A stretch of 16,233 bases of DNA from an uncultured Methanobrevibacter sp. (GTDB lineage Archaea > Methanobacteriota > Methanobacteria > Methanobacteriales > Methanobacteriaceae). Shown piece after piece: positions 6,871-13,653 of this stretch. The notes below the pieces were generated by a model. That model had not been told where the DNA came from. It did not search any database and saw only the letters and a list, made by a program, of their open reading frames with translations. Both the position numbers and the translations under genes were made by a program. Every line of letters starts with the position of its first letter. Position 1 is the stretch's first letter. Location of the stretch: NCBI GenBank assembly GCA_900319985.1, contig ONQL01000037.1, positions 1-16,233 on the forward strand. The letters run 5' to 3'.

Positions 6871-7596
6871 CTATCTTAATATTCTAGTTTTATTCTCAAA
6901 TGGAATAGACAAATCAATCACATTTCCATTCATAAAAGCTGTAGCTGAAAAAATCACACTACCAGGCAACACATTACATGTTGTCCCTCTTTTGACCAAA
7001 TAAGTATTTTTATTTCCAAGTGCAGCACCAATCATTGCTCCGGCAATAACACCAACAGATTCAATATTTTCAACTGTTGCTACAACAACAGGGTCATCGG
7101 TTTCAGGTGAGACATAACCCACTCCAGGAATTTTTCTAGTTTTAACTTCGATATAATCTGACACATCGGTGCAATTTTTCATTCCCCTTGCAGCTTCAAT
7201 TGCAGAGTTTGCAACATCTGCAACAAAAGGTTCTCCGCCATACGTATCGAAACCTAAAACAATAGCGTCGGGATATCTGTCTGGTCTGAATTTAGCTTCG
7301 GCATATGAAATTCCTTCTCCTGCACTATCAGGATTGTCAGAAATTCCAGATAAATCTCCAAAGTTTTCTGCACTCATTTTTAAAATATCAACAATACCTT
7401 CGTTAATAGGTTCAAGCAAATCATCTTCTACAAAAGCGCTAATAACAACATCATCACCAGTGACATTTGTTAATGCAACATCACTTGCCCCTAATTCTTT
7501 AACTCTATAAAGGTTATTTTCAATAGTTTCTACTAGCTTAGTACTGCAAGATACATCATTTTTTGAAATATCTGCACCTATAGCTGTAATTTTCAA
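6871..7596 (-). CDS. conserved-looking protein of unknown function, first gene of the sucD-hmgA operon
   Basis: About 241 residues, soluble, no signal peptide. I do not recognise the family. It begins M-K-I-T-A-I-G-A-D-I-S and contains two stretches with an ordered feel: P-D-A-I-V-L-G-F-D-T-Y-G-G-E-P-F-V-A-D-V-A-N in the middle and G-V-I-A-G-A-M-I-G-A-A-L-G-N-K followed by R-G-T-T-C-N-V-L-P-G-S toward the end. The Gly/Ala-rich segment could pack as a buried helix or a ligand-binding loop. Start choice: AAAGGTG followed after 5 nt by TTG at 7596 is the only good ribosome-binding site. An in-frame ATG at 7611 (adding M-K-G-V-N) has none, but it could serve if the mRNA is nearly leaderless. Position ahead of sucD and hmgA suggests a central-metabolism or CoA-linked role, by context only. 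Confidence 0.82.
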   Translation of the reverse strand: MKITAIGADISKNDVSCSTKLVETIENNLYRVKELGASDVALTNVTGDDVVISAFVEDDLLEPINEGIVDILKMSAENFGDLSGISDNPDSAGEGISYAEAKFRPDRYPDAIVLGFDTYGGEPFVADVANSAIEAARGMKNCTDVSDYIEVKTRKIPGVGYVSPETDDPVVVATVENIESVGVIAGAMIGAALGNKNTYLVKRGTTCNVLPGSVIFSATAFMNGNVIDLSIPFENKTRILR

Positions 7597-7739
7597 ATTA
7601 ACACCTTTCATAATTGATTGAATAAATAAATAAAATATTATTATATTTTATTGGTATATATTTTATTTTTTAATTTATATAAATATTAATATTATTTTAA
7701 ACAAGATTTAATAAGAACAATTTATAATATTATATATTA
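7597..7739. promoter_or_regulatory. divergent promoter region between the sucD-hmgA operon and aroD
   Basis: An AT-rich spacer. Leftward, ATAAAATATAATA around 7650-7638 would start transcription near 7615. Rightward, TTATATAAA at 7674-7682 would start near 7706, leaving a leader of about 34 nt. The rightward leader has no Shine-Dalgarno before the aroD ATG; a weaker box ATTTAATAA (7706-7714) would give an almost leaderless message. A 12-bp AT-only palindrome at 7682-7693 is probably chance. Confidence 0.4.
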
Positions 7740-8414
7740 ATGTATTCTCAAACTAAAATCGCAATTCCAATTTTTCAAAATGATTGTGAAAATGTAATTA
7801 AAGTAGCCAAAGATTGTATTGAAAAAGGAGCAGACGTATTGGAATTTAGAATAGATGCTCTTAAAAACCCAAATATCGATGAAATTAAAAATACAATCAA
7901 AGAAATTAATTTTCCAATGATAGTTACTAACAGAATTAGCACAGAAGGAGGATCTTTTAAAGGTTCAGAAGAAGAAAGATTCGATATATTATACCAATGT
8001 GCTGATTTGGTCGAGTATGTGGACATTGAACTTCAAAGCAATGATGAATATATTGAAAAACTTCAGAAATCCAAAGCAAAAACTATTGTTTCATACCATG
8101 ACTTTGAAAAAACTCCCGATTTGAATGAAATAATGTACATTGTGGAAAAGGAACATAATCTTGGAGACATTGCAAAAGTCGCATTTATGCCGAAAGATCT
8201 GGAAGATACATTAACCATACTTGCCGTTCTTTCACATTGTGAAGATACCATAGCAATTTCAATGGGAGATTTGGGAAGCTATACAAGAGTTATGGCATCC
8301 AAATTCAATTCCCCAATTACATTTGCAGCAGGAACTGATGTTACCGCACCCGGTCAAATCGATATCGAAACAATGAAGGCATTGCTCAACATGGATTTGA
8401 ACATAATGGACTAG
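7740..8414 (+). CDS. aroD: 3-dehydroquinate dehydratase, type I
   Basis: Converts 3-dehydroquinate to 3-dehydroshikimate in aromatic amino acid synthesis through a lysine Schiff base. 224 residues, the short archaeal form. Key features: V-L-E-F-R-I-D-A-L at 33-41 (substrate-binding Glu/Arg), I-V-T-N-R at 61-65, V-S-Y-H-D-F at 117-122 with the catalytic His120, I-A-K-V-A-F-M-P at 144-151 with the Schiff-base Lys146, Y-T-R-V-M-A-S at 181-187, and the C-terminal T-A-P-G-Q-I-D motif. All catalytic residues are present. No Shine-Dalgarno precedes the ATG, so translation may be from a short leader. Methanogens usually make dehydroquinate by the aminodehydroquinate route, and this enzyme acts just after it. 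Divergent from the sucD-hmgA operon and closely followed by an S26-like gene. Confidence 0.95.
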   Translation: MYSQTKIAIPIFQNDCENVIKVAKDCIEKGADVLEFRIDALKNPNIDEIKNTIKEINFPMIVTNRISTEGGSFKGSEEERFDILYQCADLVEYVDIELQSNDEYIEKLQKSKAKTIVSYHDFEKTPDLNEIMYIVEKEHNLGDIAKVAFMPKDLEDTLTILAVLSHCEDTIAISMGDLGSYTRVMASKFNSPITFAAGTDVTAPGQIDIETMKALLNMDLNIMD

Positions 8415-8422
8415 TGATTCAA

Positions 8423-9025
8423 ATGGCTAAAAAAATTATTTTGGCTATTATAATCATTATTTTTCTTTCTATTTTTGTAATGACATATACCTCAAAAGAT
8501 TACATTGACGTCTACATTGATGGCGAAAATGTTACTGTCGCAACACATACATTAAGCAATATCAATTCACAAAATCTAAACAAAGAAATATGCGACTATA
8601 CCATAAATGCAATGAATGATTCCTCATCAAATATAACGACTTTAAAAAATGGAATCCACCATATCTGCTTAAGCTATGGATTAAAAAATCCTGAAATTAA
8701 CATTGATTCAAGCATTGGTAAAAATCAAATTCCCGTTATGGTACATGTTAGCGGAACATCTATGCTTCCGACTTTACAGGATGGTGAAATCCTATTCATA
8801 AATAAAACAAAAAATATCCATGTTGGAGATATTGTTGTGGCCAATTCTGAAGAATATGGCGGAATAATAAAAAGAGTGGGAGAAATTAAAGGTGATGAAG
8901 TTTATTTAGAAAGCGATAACAAAAATATCAGTTATGAATACATAAACGGAAAATTATATGAAATTAAAGGCGTAACCACATGGACAAATATCGCCAATAT
9001 CAATGGAGTAGTAATGAACTACTAA
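8423..9025 (+). CDS. membrane-anchored S24/S26-type (signal-peptidase-like) serine protease
   Basis: 200 residues. An N-terminal membrane segment (about 5-22) is followed by an 85-residue extracytoplasmic stretch, then a signal-peptidase fold: V-S-G-T-S-M-L-P-T-L-Q-D-G-E at 109-122 with the expected nucleophile Ser113, V-G-D-I-V-V-A at 134-140, and G-I-I-K-R-V-G at 147-153 with Lys150 at the general-base position, then Y-L-E-S-D-N. Canonical archaeal signal peptidases have His at that position, so a Ser-Lys pair here is notable. The long spacer before the active site suggests a specialised peptidase rather than the housekeeping enzyme. ATG 8423 is preceded by GTGAT (8414-8418). A GTG overlapping the aroD stop (TAGTG, 8414) would add three residues and cannot be excluded. 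Probably co-transcribed with aroD. Substrates are unknown. Confidence 0.82.
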   Translation: MAKKIILAIIIIIFLSIFVMTYTSKDYIDVYIDGENVTVATHTLSNINSQNLNKEICDYTINAMNDSSSNITTLKNGIHHICLSYGLKNPEINIDSSIGKNQIPVMVHVSGTSMLPTLQDGEILFINKTKNIHVGDIVVANSEEYGGIIKRVGEIKGDEVYLESDNKNISYEYINGKLYEIKGVTTWTNIANINGVVMNY

Positions 9026-9032
9026 AAAAAAA
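9024..9032 (-). terminator. possible U-tract terminator for glnK
   Basis: A run of nine A on the plus strand, hence U9 in the leftward transcript, lies 65 nt past the glnK stop codon and overlaps the stop codon of the convergent S26-like gene. No clear stem precedes it. No T-tract serves the plus-strand gene in this spacer. Confidence 0.4.
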
Positions 9033-9096
9033 GAAGAATAGAAAATAATGCAAAATTACATTATCTTCAAAAATGCAACATCCATTTGAAGGCCAG

Positions 9097-9435
9097 CTAT
9101 ACCGCACGGTCCCCTTCTTCACCGGTTCTTATTCTAATCACATTGTCCATCGGATAAATGAATATTTTCCCATCACCAATGTTACCGGTATATGCACTTT
9201 CTTTAATGGCATCAACAATAAGATCAACACCTTCATCTTTTACGACAATTTCTATACGTGTTTTTGGAATCAAATCAATACAATAACTTGACCCCCTATA
9301 AGATTCTTTAATGCCTCTCTGACTTCCTCTTCCTTTTACCTCAGATACGTTCATCCCTTCACATCCTACTTCCAGAAGGGCATTTTTTACATCCTGATAT
9401 TTTTCTTGCCTAATAATTGCAACAATACTTTTCAT
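9097..9435 (-). CDS. glnK: nitrogen regulatory protein PII
   Basis: A trimeric cytosolic PII signal protein that binds ATP, ADP and 2-oxoglutarate and blocks the ammonium channel when nitrogen is plentiful. 112 residues, exactly the family size. The N-terminal M-K-S-I-V-A-I-I-R, the T-loop (about 37-55, with Tyr51 at the site uridylylated in enterobacteria), the Walker-like E-G-V-D-L-I-V region, and the C-terminal signature T-G-N-I-G-D-G-K-I-F-I-Y-P at 83-95 are intact. It is the second gene of amt-glnK. The Shine-Dalgarno AGGTG is formed with the amt stop codon (TAGGTG), 8 nt separate the coding regions, and the two are surely one transcript. Whether Tyr51 is modified in methanogens is doubtful. 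Confidence 0.97.
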   Translation of the reverse strand: MKSIVAIIRQEKYQDVKNALLEVGCEGMNVSEVKGRGSQRGIKESYRGSSYCIDLIPKTRIEIVVKDEGVDLIVDAIKESAYTGNIGDGKIFIYPMDNVIRIRTGEEGDRAV

Positions 9436-9443
9436 AATTACAC

Positions 9444-10658
9444 CTAGTTAAAATTATATGCAGATTCTTCATGAAGATTTGTATCAAGTCCGCCAATCTC
9501 TTCATATTCCTCTACTCTTATACCTTTCATAGCTTTATCTAGAACTTTTGCAAGTATAAAGCTTATTGTAAATGAGTAAGCTAAAGTTGCAACAACACTG
9601 ATAAGTTGTATTAAAACTTGTTCTGGATTTCCTGCAATTAATCCACTGACTTCACCTATGGAAGGCACTGCAAAAATTCCTGTTGCTATTGCCCCCCATA
9701 CACCGGACATTCCATGTATTCCCCATACATCTAATGCATCGTCGTAACCTAGTTTTGATTTTAAACGATAAATTGCAAAATATGATACGAACGGAGCTAT
9801 TGCACCAATACAAATCGCACCAAAAACATCTACAAAACCTGCTGCGGGAGTAATAGCAACAAGTCCTGCAACAGCACCAGATATTGCACCCAATACTGTT
9901 GGTTTTCCAACAACATAAGTGTCCAAACATGTCCAAACAATTAAACCTAAAGCCGCTGCAACATTTGAAACGATAATTGCGTTTGCTGCAAGACCATCAG
10001 CTGCTAAACCAGATCCTCCGTTGAATCCCATCCATCCAAACCAAAGCAATGCAGCGCCTAAAACTGCATAACCTAAGTTATGTGGTATCAATGAAGTATC
10101 TTTTCTTTTTCCAAGAACCAATGCAACAGCCAATGCAGCTGCTCCTGAGTTCATATGAACTACAGCACCTCCTGCAAAATCAAGTGCTCCCATCTGCATT
10201 AGCCATCCTCCTCCCCATACCCAATGGGCAACAGGAATATAGACTAAACAAACCCATATTACAACAAACAGAATCCATGCTTTTATTTTCATTCTTCCAA
10301 CAAGTGCTCCAGAAATTAATGCAACTGTTAAACCTGCAAAAGCACATTGAAACAAGACAAATAATAATGTTGGAATTGTTCCATTCAAATCATCTAATCC
10401 AATTCCCTGTAAGAAGAAATTTGTTGGTGATCCTATAATTCCCATTATATCGCTACCAAATGCAAATTGGTAACCAAATATCACCCAAATTACACTTACA
10501 ATTGAAAATGCGATAAAAGTTAAAAAAATTGTATTTAAAACATTCTTACGTTTACTTAATCCTCCATAAAAAAATGCAACAGCCGGAATACTCATAAGCA
10601 ATACTAAAAGACTGCAAACAAGAACCCATGCTGTGTCACCTGCACTAAAAACGACCAT
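9444..10658 (-). CDS. amt: ammonium transporter (Amt/Mep/Rh family)
   Basis: A trimeric cytoplasmic-membrane channel that conducts ammonium into the cell under nitrogen limitation. 404 residues with about eleven hydrophobic helices. Recognisable are Y-G-G-L-S-K-R-K-N-V-L-N at 31-42, D160 in the D-F-A-G-G-A-V-V-H-M-N-S-G motif, and the twin pore histidines H168 and H315 (V-W-G-I-H-G-M-S-G, 311-319), at positions nearly equal to those of E. coli AmtB. W-F-G-W-M-G-F-N-G-G-S at 206-216 is characteristic. There is no cleaved signal peptide. The cytoplasmic tail (about 375-404) would contact GlnK, encoded just downstream. No Shine-Dalgarno is seen before the ATG. The expected transcript has an 80-nt leader with an inverted repeat, and the promoter carries an NrpR-type operator. 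Confidence 0.97.
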   Translation of the reverse strand: MVVFSAGDTAWVLVCSLLVLLMSIPAVAFFYGGLSKRKNVLNTIFLTFIAFSIVSVIWVIFGYQFAFGSDIMGIIGSPTNFFLQGIGLDDLNGTIPTLLFVLFQCAFAGLTVALISGALVGRMKIKAWILFVVIWVCLVYIPVAHWVWGGGWLMQMGALDFAGGAVVHMNSGAAALAVALVLGKRKDTSLIPHNLGYAVLGAALLWFGWMGFNGGSGLAADGLAANAIIVSNVAAALGLIVWTCLDTYVVGKPTVLGAISGAVAGLVAITPAAGFVDVFGAICIGAIAPFVSYFAIYRLKSKLGYDDALDVWGIHGMSGVWGAIATGIFAVPSIGEVSGLIAGNPEQVLIQLISVVATLAYSFTISFILAKVLDKAMKGIRVEEYEEIGGLDTNLHEESAYNFN

Positions 10659-10694
10659 TATATCTTACTCTATATTATTAAATTAATTGAAAAG

Positions 10695-10718
10695 TTACTT
10701 CCACTTGGCCGGAAGTAA
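10695..10718. promoter_or_regulatory. inverted repeat TTACTTCC-N8-GGAAGTAA in the amt leader
   Basis: Perfect 8-bp arms at 10695-10702 and 10711-10718. The half-sites face outward (TTCC...GGAA), opposite to the NrpR consensus at 10722-10741, which begins only 3 nt away. It lies downstream of the expected amt start point, so it would also form a hairpin with an 8-nt loop in the mRNA leader. It may be a second regulator contact or an RNA element. Confidence 0.5.
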
Positions 10719-10720
10719 TA

Positions 10721-10742
10721 TGTCGGAAGTATATTTCCGACA
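10721..10742. promoter_or_regulatory. probable NrpR operator, GGAA-N6-TTCC
   Basis: Perfect 8-bp arms TGTCGGAA (10721-10728) and TTCCGACA (10735-10742) flank GTATAT. The core fits exactly the GGAA-N6-TTCC operator established for the euryarchaeal nitrogen repressor NrpR in Methanococcus. It sits at the expected transcription start, about 25 bp downstream of the amt TATA box, where binding would block transcription until 2-oxoglutarate signals nitrogen shortage. The gene for NrpR is not in the window. Confidence 0.8.
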
Positions 10743-10762
10743 AATAACTATTAATCAACATA

Positions 10763-10775
10763 GTATATAAACCTA
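10763..10775 (-). promoter_or_regulatory. TATA box and BRE of the amt-glnK operon
   Basis: On the minus strand: TAGG followed by TTTATATAC. The spacing predicts transcription starting around 10740-10745, at the edge of the NrpR-type operator, with a leader of about 80 nt to the amt ATG. Confidence 0.6.
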
Positions 10776-10795
10776 ATGGAAAATCATGAAAAACA

Positions 10796-10812
10796 CGGAA
10801 AAAATTCTTCCG
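10796..10812. promoter_or_regulatory. inverted repeat CGGAA-N7-TTCCG upstream of the amt promoter
   Basis: Five-bp arms at 10796-10800 and 10808-10812, of the same GGAA/TTCC type as the proximal operator but with a 7-nt spacer. It is upstream of the TATA box, about 71 bp from the proximal operator centre to centre. It may be an auxiliary, weaker NrpR site; the wrong spacing makes this uncertain. Confidence 0.4.
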
Positions 10813-10975
10813 ACCGCAAGGAAATTAGAAATTATTGAAATAATTAATCAACTCTTTAAAATATAAAATAAAGGATTTTTAATAAGTATTAAATATAACA
10901 TAGAAATAAAAATAATAATAGTATAAATTAGCAAATTTATAACTGATAAATTGAATAAACAAAAAAAGTGTTATT
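10813..10975 (+). promoter_or_regulatory. AT-rich spacer with promoter for the small anchored protein
   Basis: No gene is seen. A TATA-like AAATTTATAA at 10933-10942 would start transcription near 10963, giving a leader of only about a dozen nt with a weak AAGTG Shine-Dalgarno (10966-10970) before the ATG at 10976. The rest is low-complexity A/T sequence. Confidence 0.4.
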
Positions 10976-11287
10976 ATGAAAGAGTCAAAGAAAGCAAATT
11001 TAATAGTATTTTTTATAATAGCAATTATTGCATTTTGCATCAGCTGTGCATTTATAAATTTAACAGTTAAGGAAAAGACTGACCAATATAAATTAATTTC
11101 AATCGAAAATAATTCATTTAAGCCAGTTTTAATTAAAGAAGTGCCAACAATTATCAAAACAAAAAACGTTACAAACACTACAAACAGCACATATAATACT
11201 ACAAACACACACAGCAATCATACAAATTATCACGAGAGCAATTATAATTATTCCAATTATTACAAAAGGAATTACCGGGAGTATTGA
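10976..11287 (+). CDS. small anchored protein with Asn/Thr-rich extracellular tail
   Basis: 103 residues. A basic N-terminus (M-K-E-S-K-K) and one hydrophobic segment (about 9-27) are followed by a short linker and a low-complexity tail rich in Asn, Thr, Tyr and His. Eight N-x-S/T sequons occur at N28, N45, N64, N67, N70, N74, N81 and N91. This fits a surface-exposed, possibly heavily N-glycosylated stalk; archaea glycosylate such sequons through AglB. No known family. The hydrophobic segment could be an uncleaved anchor or a signal peptide; no pseudomurein-binding repeat is present. The tail codons are A-rich and repetitive (AAC/ACA), so slippage could have shaped it. It ends 4 nt before the HD-domain gene, whose Shine-Dalgarno (GGGAG, 11277-11281) lies in its last codons, so the two are probably co-transcribed, though a shared job is not evident. 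Confidence 0.72.
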   Translation: MKESKKANLIVFFIIAIIAFCISCAFINLTVKEKTDQYKLISIENNSFKPVLIKEVPTIIKTKNVTNTTNSTYNTTNTHSNHTNYHESNYNYSNYYKRNYREY

Positions 11288-11291
11288 TAAA

Positions 11292-12518
11292 ATGGGTGGA
11301 AAAAAGAAATTTATCAGAGATAGTGTATACGGAGACATCAGCATAACCAAATTTGAAGAAGAAATCATGGATATGCCACAGTTTCAAAGGTTAAGAAGAA
11401 TAAAGCAATTAGGTTTAATTAGCTTAATATATCCTGGAGCCAACCATACCCGATTTGAGCATTCTGTTGGAACCATGAATTTAGGGTCAAAATTAGCTAC
11501 AGAATTAGATTTGTCCGATGATGAAATTGAATTAATAAGAGTTTCATCCCTGTTACATGATATTGGACATGGTCCTTTTTCTCACGTATCCGAAGGTGTT
11601 TTATCAGTACCCCATGAAGAATTGACCAAATATGTCGTTACAAAAACATCAATGAGAGATTTGCTCGAAGAAAAATTTGATGTGAACGAAATCGTGGACA
11701 TTGTAAATGGAAATGGGCATCTCGGACCTATAGTGTCTGGAGAGCTTGATGTTGACAGAATGGACTATCTTTTAAGAGATTCACACAATACAGGTGTGGC
11801 TTATGGGGTTATCGATTATGAAAGGATAATTTCCAACTTAAAATTAGAGGATGGTTTGATACTGAATATTAAAGGAGTTCAAGCCGCAGAAGGGGCTTTG
11901 GTATCAAGATATTTCATGTATCCTAGCGTTTATCAGCATCATACCACCCGTATCGTCAATTCAATGTTCCGAAGAAGCCTTAAAAAAGTAATTGACGATG
12001 GAATAATCAATGAAAATGATATTTACAAATATGACGATAATGATATCGTTTCAATATTCAGAAACTGCGAAAACAAATTTGCAAATGAAATAATGTCTAG
12101 ATTAGATAATAGAAAACTATTAAAAAGAGTCAAAACAATTAGATTGGACAACTTTAAAGTTCCAGAGAAAATGTACAAAATCAATAGTGATGAATTGAGA
12201 AAGGCAGAAAGCGAAATTGCTGAAGACTATGACATTGAAAAGGACTATGTTTTCATCAATATTGCCGAATATCCTCGCTTTGATGAAATGAAAACCCAAG
12301 TAGATTTAGACGGCAAATTATATCCCTTAACAGAAATTTCCAACATCATATCAGCACTGAGCAAAGCTAGATTCAACATACCAGATATCAGCATTTATGT
12401 TCCAGAAGAGGAAAAGCCAAAATTTGAAAAATTCAAACTGGAACAGTATCTGAATCTGCCTGAAATCGATAAGGAAAAATTCCATGGAATTCATTATGAC
12501 CAAATTAAACTATTTTAG
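11292..12518 (+). CDS. HD-domain phosphohydrolase (COG1078-like, dGTPase-related)
   Basis: A 408-residue cytosolic metal-dependent phosphohydrolase. The N-terminal half is a canonical HD domain: F-Q-R-L-R-R-I-K-Q-L-G at 31-41, H57 in R-F-E-H-S-V-G, the paired H89-D90 in L-L-H-D-I-G-H-G-P-F-S-H (87-98), and the final acidic ligand in E-L-D-V-D-R-M-D-Y-L-L-R-D (151-163). This is the arrangement of the SAMHD1/dGTPase relatives. The C-terminal half is charged and ends in a lineage-specific extension. Substrate unknown: dNTPs or another nucleotide are the family guess. Its TAG stop forms the TAGGAG Shine-Dalgarno of the ubiX gene 8 nt downstream. All metal ligands are present, so it is probably active. 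Confidence 0.92.
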   Translation: MGGKKKFIRDSVYGDISITKFEEEIMDMPQFQRLRRIKQLGLISLIYPGANHTRFEHSVGTMNLGSKLATELDLSDDEIELIRVSSLLHDIGHGPFSHVSEGVLSVPHEELTKYVVTKTSMRDLLEEKFDVNEIVDIVNGNGHLGPIVSGELDVDRMDYLLRDSHNTGVAYGVIDYERIISNLKLEDGLILNIKGVQAAEGALVSRYFMYPSVYQHHTTRIVNSMFRRSLKKVIDDGIINENDIYKYDDNDIVSIFRNCENKFANEIMSRLDNRKLLKRVKTIRLDNFKVPEKMYKINSDELRKAESEIAEDYDIEKDYVFINIAEYPRFDEMKTQVDLDGKLYPLTEISNIISALSKARFNIPDISIYVPEEEKPKFEKFKLEQYLNLPEIDKEKFHGIHYDQIKLF

Positions 12519-12526
12519 GAGATAAA

Positions 12527-13075
12527 ATGATTGTTATTGCAATAACCGGAGCAAGTGGAGTAATATATGGAATAAGATTACTTGAAGTATTAAAAGAGTT
12601 AAATATTGAAAATAGTTTAGTTATAAGTGATGCTGCAAAAACAGTCATCGAATCAGAAACTGAATACAAAATAGATGAAATCATTGACATCGCCGATGAG
12701 TACTATGATTTCAATGATTTAACTTCATCAATCAATAGCGGATCATTTAAAGCGGATGCATTGGCCATCGTACCCTGCTCAATGAAAACATTGTCTTCAA
12801 TAGCCAATGGATATGGAGACAATACCATTACAAGAGTAGCAGACGTAAGTCTAAAAGAGAGAAGGCCTACAGTAATTGTTCCTCGTGAAACTCCGCTTAG
12901 AAGTATTCATTTACAAAATATGCTAACATTATCACAAGAAGGAGCTATAATTTTACCGGCAATGCCTGGATTTTACTCAGCACATGATACAGTTGACGAC
13001 CAGATAAACTTTATTGTTGGAAAAATATTAGATTCCTTAAAAATTGAAAATAATTTATTTAAAAGGTGGGAGTGA
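12527..13075 (+). CDS. ubiX: UbiX-type flavin prenyltransferase
   Basis: Prenylates reduced FMN with dimethylallyl phosphate to give prenyl-FMN, cofactor of UbiD-family decarboxylases. 182 residues, family-sized. The N-terminus I-A-I-T-G-A-S-G-V-I-Y-G binds FMN phosphate. I-V-P-C-S-M-K-T-L at 83-91 and the strongly conserved R-R-P-T-V-I-V-P-R-E-T-P-L at 111-123 are the hallmark UbiX motifs, followed by A-M-P-G-F-Y. The Shine-Dalgarno AGGAG overlaps the HD gene's stop, 5 nt before the ATG. A UbiD partner is not in the window. The gene abuts cbiT (TGAATG), suggesting coupled translation, although prenyl-FMN has no known part in corrinoid synthesis. Confidence 0.94.
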   Translation: MIVIAITGASGVIYGIRLLEVLKELNIENSLVISDAAKTVIESETEYKIDEIIDIADEYYDFNDLTSSINSGSFKADALAIVPCSMKTLSSIANGYGDNTITRVADVSLKERRPTVIVPRETPLRSIHLQNMLTLSQEGAIILPAMPGFYSAHDTVDDQINFIVGKILDSLKIENNLFKRWE

Positions 13076-13639
13076 ATGTTAGAAGATATGGATTTCATTA
13101 AATCCTGTGATGTTCCAGGACCGACAAAAGAAGCTATACGCGCCATAATATTATACAAATCAGAAGTTTCATCCAAAGACAAAGTTGTTGACTGCGGATG
13201 CGGAACCGGCGGAATTACTTGCGAATTTTCTCAAAGAGCAAATGAAGTCATTTCAATAGATACAAACCCAGAAGCTATTGAAATAACTGAAAAAAATCTT
13301 AAGAAATTTGGACTTGGAGATAATGTCACACTAATAAATGATAATGGAGCAAACGCTCTAAAAGATATTGACAATATTGATATTGCTATTGTAGGAGGTA
13401 GTGGTAGAGAACTTGAAAATATCTTGGATATCATTGATGCAAAATTAAACTCAAAAGGCAGAATTATCATAACAGCCATTTTGGTTGATACAAAAATTGA
13501 AGCTATAAACAAGCTTAAAAAACTTAATTATAACCCCAAAATCATGGAAGTTAACATTTCTAATGGAAGAGTGCTTGATAGAGGGGTCATGATGATAAGC
13601 GAAAATCCAATAGCTATAATTACTGCCAAAAAAAGATAA
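13076..13639 (+). CDS. cbiT: cobalt-precorrin C15-methyltransferase (decarboxylating), CbiT
   Basis: SAM-dependent enzyme of anaerobic corrinoid synthesis that methylates C15 and decarboxylates the C12 acetate side chain. 187 residues, the stand-alone archaeal form, not fused to CbiE. The N-terminal G-P-T-K-E-A-I-R at 15-22 is typical of CbiT. The SAM motif V-V-D-C-G-C-G-T-G-G at 37-46 and acidic D62 in S-I-D-T-N-P-E-A follow. N-D-N-G-A-N-A-L and I-V-G-G-S-G-R fit the CbiT active-site loops. It starts directly on the ubiX stop (TGAATG), with the Shine-Dalgarno GGTGGGAG in the last ubiX codons. Cobamides are essential in methanogenesis (Mtr complex). No other cobalamin gene is nearby. Confidence 0.92.
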   Translation: MLEDMDFIKSCDVPGPTKEAIRAIILYKSEVSSKDKVVDCGCGTGGITCEFSQRANEVISIDTNPEAIEITEKNLKKFGLGDNVTLINDNGANALKDIDNIDIAIVGGSGRELENILDIIDAKLNSKGRIIITAILVDTKIEAINKLKKLNYNPKIMEVNISNGRVLDRGVMMISENPIAIITAKKR

Positions 13640-13653
13640 ACTGGAGATTAAAT

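Noticed and set aside
7682..7693. AT-only palindrome AATATTAATATT upstream of aroD
   Set aside because: Such palindromes arise readily by chance in this spacer.
9066..9090. TTCAAA-N13-TTTGAA inverted repeat between the S26-like gene and glnK
   Set aside because: Short arms, long loop and no following T-tract; not a convincing terminator.
9652..9936. 94-residue Cys-rich frame inside amt on the same strand
   Set aside because: It lies wholly within the well-supported amt gene in another frame; the Cys/Trp-rich composition is a by-product of reading Gly/Ala/Val codons out of frame, and no ribosome-binding site is seen.
10049..10438. 129-residue plus-strand frame opposite amt
   Set aside because: Antisense shadow of a conserved transporter; Leu/Gln-rich nonsense composition and no ribosome-binding site.
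10879..11217. 112-residue minus-strand hydrophobic frame
   Set aside because: Its Phe/Val/Ile richness comes from the A-rich plus strand; it overlaps the small anchored gene, which has better start and context.
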